Shown here: piece by piece, positions 13,367-16,475 of the stretch
How the letters are laid out: every line of letters begins with the position of its first letter
How positions within the stretch are numbered: position 1 is the first letter of the stretch
DNA from: JAUJNH01 sp038253125
GTDB lineage: Bacteria > Actinomycetota > Acidimicrobiia > Acidimicrobiales > JAUJNH01
DNA length: 16,475 bases
Assembly: GCA_038253125.1 (NCBI GenBank)
Contig: JBBSHM010000056.1
Location: 1-16,475, forward strand
Direction of reading: 5' to 3'
Program-made: the position numbers and the translations under genes
The notes under the pieces: generated by a model
Seen by the model: only the letters and a program-made list of their open reading frames with translations
Told to the model about the DNA's origin: nothing
The model's database searches: none

Positions 13367-14215
13367 GTGACCTCCCTGGAAGCCAGCTTCGAGCGCTGCC
13401 GCCAGCTGAACAAGGGATCGGGAACCACCTACTACTGGGCCACCGAGCTGCTGCCCAAGGTGAAACGCCACTACGTCCACGCCCTCTACGGCTTCTGCCG
13501 CTACGCCGACGACATCGTCGACGACCTGGGCCACGTCCCGGTCGAGCGTCGGGCCGCCGCCCTGCGCGACTTCGGCGACCGCTTCCTGCATGATCTGGCC
13601 CTCGGGCGCAGCGACGATCTGGTCTGCCGGGCTGTGGTGCACACGGCCAAGGCCTTCGATCTCTCGCCTGAACCGTTTCAGCGCTTCCTGAGGTCGATGG
13701 AGATGGACCTGTCCGTCGACCGCTACGAGGGCTTCGACGACCTGCTGGCCTACATGGACGGCTCGGCCGCGGTGATCGGCGAGCTGATGGTGCCGATCCT
13801 CGAGCCGGTGAGCCAGGAGGCGATCGGCCGGGCCCGCGACCTCGGCATCGCCTTTCAGCTCACCAACTTCCTGCGCGACGTGGCCGAGGACCTCGAGCGG
13901 GGGCGCATCTACCTCCCCCAGGAGGACGTGCGGAAGTTCGACGCCGCCGCCGCCTTCGACCGGCGGTGCTGGACGCCCGCTTTCGCCGACCTGATGGCCT
14001 TTGAGATCGAGCGCACCCGCGCCTACTACCTGTCAGGCGACATCGGCGTCGGCCTGCTCCGGGGCCGGGCCCAACGCTGCGTCATGGCCGCCCGCTCGCT
14101 CTACGGCGGCATCCTGGACCAGATCGAGGCCGCCAACCACGACGTGTGGACCGCCCGGGTCCGCGTCCCCACCTGGCGCAAGATGGCCACCGGCCTCGGC
14201 GTCCTCCGCCCCTGA
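13367..14215 (+). CDS. crtB: Phytoene synthase (squalene/phytoene synthase family)
   Basis: The 282-residue enzyme joins two GGPP molecules head to head to form phytoene, the first committed C40 carotenoid step. Both aspartate-rich substrate motifs are intact: YADDIVDD (Asp48, Asp49, Asp52, Asp53) and NFLRDVAEDLERGRIYLP (from Asn167, with Asp171 and Asp175). The opening YYWATELLPKVKRHYVHAL and FCRYADD are typical. Start GTG 13367 lies two bases after the crtI stop, with AGGTGAGG upstream in the end of crtI, which implies translational coupling. The length is slightly short for the family, with a compact C-terminus, but nothing essential is missing. A dehydrosqualene (C30) enzyme is an alternative, but the nearby GGPP-type synthase favours C40. 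An unusual repeat array begins three bases after the stop. Confidence 0.92.
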   Translation: MTSLEASFERCRQLNKGSGTTYYWATELLPKVKRHYVHALYGFCRYADDIVDDLGHVPVERRAAALRDFGDRFLHDLALGRSDDLVCRAVVHTAKAFDLSPEPFQRFLRSMEMDLSVDRYEGFDDLLAYMDGSAAVIGELMVPILEPVSQEAIGRARDLGIAFQLTNFLRDVAEDLERGRIYLPQEDVRKFDAAAAFDRRCWTPAFADLMAFEIERTRAYYLSGDIGVGLLRGRAQRCVMAARSLYGGILDQIEAANHDVWTARVRVPTWRKMATGLGVLRP

Positions 14216-14218
14216 CAT

Positions 14219-14475
14219 CTGGCGTGTCAGAACCCCGGCCAACTGACGCGCCAGAACACCCCGCCCCGACGAGGCCAACTGACGCGCCACAACCCCCGGC
14301 CAACTGGCGCGCCAGAACACCCCGTCCCGACGAGCCCAACTGACGCGCCACAACCCCCCGGCCAACTGACGCGCCAGAACACCCCGCCCCGACGAGCCCA
14401 ACTGACGCGCCACAACCCCCCGGCCAACTGGCGCGCCAGAAGGTCGCGTCCCAACGGTCTCGACTGACGCGCCAG
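14219..14475. repeat. Nine-copy near-palindromic 12-mer array with alternating spacing
   Basis: The consensus is CTGRCGCGCCAS. Copies start at 14219 (variant CTGGCGTGTCAG), 14243, 14279, 14304, 14340, 14366, 14402, 14428 and 14464. Starts are 24, 36, 25, 36, 26, 36, 26 and 36 apart. Copies at 14304 and 14428 are perfect 12-bp palindromes (CTGGCGCGCCAG). Copies ending in CAC precede short spacers (AA, a C-run, GGCCAA); copies ending in CAG precede 24-base spacers. The first short spacer follows the variant copy. Short-spacer C-runs have lengths 4, 5, 6 and 6. The 61-62 base period is not a multiple of three, so reading frames through it drift, which argues against coding. It fills the gap between convergent crtB and a VOC gene. 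A binding-site array, a termination region or a minisatellite are possible roles. Confidence 0.9.
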
Positions 14476-14490
14476 AAGATGCGCGGCGGG

Positions 14491-14862
14491 CTAATCAGAG
14501 GCGCGGTGGCTGAGGAGGTTGACGATGTGCCCGTTCGGGTCTCGGGCGAAGAAGCGGTGTACGCCCCACGGCTCGTCGGTGAGGGGATAGACGATCTGTA
14601 TGCCTCTCCGGACGGCGTCGGCGTGGACGGCGTCCACGTCTTCCACCTCGACCGACATCTGCGGCTGCGACGACGCAGGCGGGGCGGCGGCGCCGTAGAG
14701 GTTGACCTGCGCCCTAGGGTTGGCGGGCGAGGCGAGGGTCACGATCCAGCCGAGGTCCATAGCGACGTCGAGGCCGAGGAAGTCGGCGTAGAAGCCACGG
14801 CCGGCCGCCATGTCATCGGCCCGCAGGTGGGGGACGATCCGCCGGATGCCCGTGGCAGCCAT
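14491..14862 (-). CDS. VOC-superfamily (glyoxalase/bleomycin-resistance-like) protein, second of pair
   Basis: The 123-residue protein has the single-domain VOC length and pattern: an opening strand IVPHLRADDMAAGRGFYADFL, a central MSVEVEDVDAVHADAVRRGI, and the closing FFARDPNGHIVNLL. VOC proteins are metal-dependent or metal-free enzymes and binding proteins that dimerise through these beta-alpha modules; the substrate cannot be read here. ATG 14862 shares one base with the TGA of the upstream VOC gene (TGATG); GTG 14865 would give a four-base overlap and one more residue, and both are plausible. It is the last gene of an AraC-VOC-VOC operon and ends 15 bases from the repeat array. Confidence 0.82.
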   Translation of the reverse strand: MAATGIRRIVPHLRADDMAAGRGFYADFLGLDVAMDLGWIVTLASPANPRAQVNLYGAAAPPASSQPQMSVEVEDVDAVHADAVRRGIQIVYPLTDEPWGVHRFFARDPNGHIVNLLSHRASD

Positions 14863-15260
14863 CACTCGCCCCGGTAGGTGCCGAAGCTCCAGATGTTGCC
14901 CTCGGGGTCGCGCACGCTGAAGCCCCGGGAGCCGTAGTCCTCGTCACGAAGGCCTAGCACCAGCTCGGCGCCGGCGGCGGTAGCCCGCTCGAACAGGGCG
15001 TCGGGCTCGTCGCAGACGACGTACACCGCGTCGTTGCCCAGGACCCGCCGGCCGAAGGCAGAGTCGTCCTTGGCCGCCGAGCTCAGCATCACCCCGCCGC
15101 CGAGAGGCCATCGCAGCTGGCAATGGTCGACGATCGAACGGTCGTCCTGACGGGCGTAGAGCGCCACCTCCTCGAAGCCGAAGGTCCCGACCAGGAACTC
15201 GATGGCGGCACGGGCGTCGCGGTAGGCAAGGGTGGGCCAGATGAAGGTTTTGTCGCTCAT
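14862..15260 (-). CDS. VOC-superfamily protein, first of pair
   Basis: The 132-residue protein is of the PhnB/glyoxalase-like VOC type: WPTLAYRDARAAIEFLVGTF at the start, VYVVCDEPDALFERATAAGA in the middle, and YGSRGFSVRDPEGNIWSFGTY at the end. This arrangement is frequent in single-domain VOC proteins encoded beside AraC-type regulators. Start ATG 15260 (MSDKTFIW) overlaps the regulator's stop by four bases (ATGA); the longer reading from 15341 translates the regulator's own end and is rejected. It shares the VOC fold with the next gene but little sequence, so the two are not a recent duplication. Ligand and reaction are unknown. Confidence 0.85.
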   Translation of the reverse strand: MSDKTFIWPTLAYRDARAAIEFLVGTFGFEEVALYARQDDRSIVDHCQLRWPLGGGVMLSSAAKDDSAFGRRVLGNDAVYVVCDEPDALFERATAAGAELVLGLRDEDYGSRGFSVRDPEGNIWSFGTYRGE

Positions 15261-16117
15261 GCCACCGATGCTGCCGGTTCGCCGGGCACCGGGTCTTGGA
15301 CGGATGGGACCTCTGCCGCCAGCCACTCGCCCGGCGCGCACCCCGCCATCTGGACGAACTCCCGGTTCAGGTGCGGCTGGTCGTAGTAGCCGCAGGTGGC
15401 GGCGACGCTGCCGAGCGACGGCCGTTGCGGTTGCTGCAGCATCCGGCGCGCCCGCTCGAAGCGCACCACCCGGCAGGCCACCTTCGGCGAGAGACCGAGC
15501 TCGCCCGCGAACCGGCGAGCCAGCTGTCGCCGGCTCCAGCCCACATCGGCCGCCAGGTCAGCCACCCGCAGCGCCCCACCCGAGGCCACCACCCGCCGCC
15601 ACGCCGCGGCAATCACCGGATCGGCCGGGTCGATCTGGCCAGCCCGCGAGACGAGCCGGCCCAGCACCTCGTCGCATGCCTCAAAGCGGCCGGCCCAGCC
15701 GGCGACGGCGTGCAGCCGTTCCCGCAGCTCGGGGGCGAGTGGCCCAAGGAGGTCGCCGGCTTCGATGGATGTGTTCCAAAGCGCCTGGGCGGGCACGCCG
15801 AGGAGGCTGTGACAGCCGAGCGGCGTCAGCTGGATCGCCACTCCTTCCTGGCGCCCGTCGTGGGCGATCAGGGCCGAGGAGGCTTGTAGACCGCCCAGGA
15901 CGAACCCGTAGGTGGCCGGTGCCTGGCGGGGGTCTGTCTGCGCCACAACCCGGATCGGGTCGCCGATGCTGACGATGAACGTGAGATAGCGGGAGGGGAG
16001 CCCACGATGCACAGCCGGCGCCCAGCCCGCCTGTCGGTAGCCGAGGTAGCCGTCGATGAACGGCCGCAGGGGCGGCACCGGCCGGCGGGCCATCGACTCC
16101 GAGCACGGCTCGGCCAT
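15257..16117 (-). CDS. AraC-family transcriptional regulator
   Basis: The 286-residue protein has an N-terminal sensing domain of the DUF6597 kind (PSRYLTFIVSIGDPIRVV, then GFVLGGLQASS, and EGVAIQLTPLGCHSLLG) and a C-terminal AraC DNA-binding domain with two helix-turn-helix units. The first is LRVADLAADVGWSRRQLARRF (about 183-203), split here as LRVADLAADVG and WSRRQLARRF; the second is SLGSVAATCGYYDQPHLNREF at about 234-254 with the usual GYYDQPHL core. It heads an operon with two VOC genes, with four-base overlap to the first, and probably senses a small molecule that these proteins bind or convert. ATG 16117 lies six bases after TAACCT, so it is likely leaderless. An inverted repeat in the divergent intergenic region is a candidate operator. 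Confidence 0.88.
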   Translation of the reverse strand: MAEPCSESMARRPVPPLRPFIDGYLGYRQAGWAPAVHRGLPSRYLTFIVSIGDPIRVVAQTDPRQAPATYGFVLGGLQASSALIAHDGRQEGVAIQLTPLGCHSLLGVPAQALWNTSIEAGDLLGPLAPELRERLHAVAGWAGRFEACDEVLGRLVSRAGQIDPADPVIAAAWRRVVASGGALRVADLAADVGWSRRQLARRFAGELGLSPKVACRVVRFERARRMLQQPQRPSLGSVAATCGYYDQPHLNREFVQMAGCAPGEWLAAEVPSVQDPVPGEPAASVA

Positions 16118-16123
16118 GACCTG

Positions 16124-16129
16124 AGGTTA
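16124..16129 (-). promoter_or_regulatory. Putative -10 box TAACCT of the AraC-VOC-VOC operon
   Basis: On the minus strand TAACCT is followed by six bases and then ATG 16117, the repeated leaderless layout. No convincing -35 element was found. Confidence 0.5.
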
Positions 16130-16154
16130 ACGAGGTCTCGAACTCCAACCGGGA

Positions 16155-16201
16155 TTCGGTCGGGAAAAGCCGACGGCGGGCGACAGCTGCTCCCGACCGA
16201 A
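16155..16201. promoter_or_regulatory. 11-bp perfect inverted repeat, candidate operator
   Basis: TTCGGTCGGGA (16155-16165) and TCCCGACCGAA (16191-16201) are exact reverse complements with a 25-base spacer. GGATTCG also occurs as a direct repeat just outside or inside the arms, at 16152-16158 and 16205-16211. The structure lies between the divergent AraC and DJ-1/PfpI genes, where a regulator site would be expected. It could instead be an RNA hairpin if transcribed. Confidence 0.45.
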
Positions 16202-16246
16202 CCAGGATTCGCCGCATGGGCCGGCATGGGTAGCGGGACCGGTGGG

Positions 16247-16252
16247 TAGGTC
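16247..16252 (+). promoter_or_regulatory. Weak -10-like box TAGGTC of the PfpI-like gene
   Basis: TAGGTC differs from TANNNT only in its last base and ends six bases before ATG 16259. The following GGGGG could alternatively act as a poor ribosome site. Confidence 0.3.
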
Positions 16253-16258
16253 GGGGGC

Positions 16259-16475
16259 ATGGCTGAAGGATGCAAGGTGCTCGTGCTGGCTGCTGACCTC
16301 TTCGAGGACATGGAGCTGCTCTACCCGGTGTACGGGCTGCGGGAGGAGGAGGTGGAGGTGACGATCGCCGGCCTCAGCACCGACAGCGTCACCGGCAAGA
16401 AGGGCCACGGGCCGGTCGAGGTGGACACCACCGTCGACAAGGTCCAGGCCGGGGACTTCGACGCCCTGGTCATAC
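16259..16475 (+). CDS. DJ-1/PfpI-family protein, 5' part only
   Basis: The first 72 residues are present and the frame runs off the window. VLVLAADLFEDMELLYPVY, then EEVEVTIAGL, then TGKKGHGPVEVD and DFDALVI match the start of PfpI/DJ-1 class-I glutamine-amidotransferase-like proteins. The conserved Glu of the active-site dyad is likely in FEDMELLYP. The nucleophilic Cys lies beyond the edge, so activity cannot be judged. Family members act as deglycases, chaperones or proteases, often in stress response. ATG 16259 is the natural start. It is divergent from the AraC operon across 141 bases that hold an inverted repeat, so both could share control, and a link between PfpI and VOC (glyoxalase-type) detoxification is attractive but unproven. 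Confidence 0.85.
   Translation, partial: MAEGCKVLVLAADLFEDMELLYPVYGLREEEVEVTIAGLSTDSVTGKKGHGPVEVDTTVDKVQAGDFDALVI

Noticed and set aside
14033..14454. Minus-strand reading frames rich in Trp/Arg/Gly repeats
   Set aside because: They translate the 61-62 base repeat, whose period is not a multiple of three, and overlap crtB; the repeated peptide changes frame from unit to unit.
14219..14475. CRISPR array
   Set aside because: The repeated core is only 12 bases, and the intervening sequences are near-identical to one another within each class, not unique; no cas gene is present.

Overview
This window looks like chromosomal DNA of a high-GC Gram-positive bacterium, most likely an actinomycete-type organism, perhaps from Acidimicrobiia. 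The class is inference. The basis is about 70% GC coding sequence with G/C third positions, frequent GTG starts, 4-base stop/start overlaps, and many genes that begin 6-8 bases after a TANNNT -10 box with no leader. No rRNA, tRNA, CRISPR array, IS element or prophage gene was recognised.

Layout. (1) 1-2285 is an atypical, partly decayed left end. It holds a lower-GC gene of unknown function with two C-terminal membrane helices (168-1028), a minus-strand stretch that reads as a many-times frameshifted charged protein (about 1100-1740), and a short protein resembling only the N-terminal half of the CrtC-like/DUF7064-type family (1792-2244). (2) 2286-6482, minus strand, holds a secreted parallel beta-helix protein, a cluster of hairpins, and a tldD-tldE pair with a 4-base overlap. 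(3) 6626-9629 is an envelope segment: a lipoprotein-like HExxHxxGxxD metalloprotease, a convergent LppX/LprG-like lipoprotein, a divergent PAP2-type membrane enzyme that seems to use a CTG start, and a 56-residue Cys/His protein. (4) 9675-14215 holds C40 carotenoid genes: a GGPP synthase, then an opposite-strand gene for a secreted/membrane protein of unknown function, then crtI and crtB two bases apart. Together these would make GGPP, phytoene and a desaturated linear carotene. No cyclase or later modification gene is in view. (5) 14219-14475 is a non-coding array of nine near-palindromic 12-mers with alternating spacing. (6) 14491-16117, minus strand, is a tightly overlapping AraC-VOC-VOC operon. 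Across an intergenic region with an 11-bp inverted repeat it faces a DJ-1/PfpI gene that runs off the right edge.

The least explained item is the array behind crtB: nine copies of CTGRCGCGCCAS spaced 24/36/25/36/26/36/26/36. The second theme is promoter architecture. Several genes share one leaderless layout, whereas the gene with the unusual CTG start has both a leader and a strong Shine-Dalgarno sequence. The window gives no convincing evidence of a wholly new multi-gene system.
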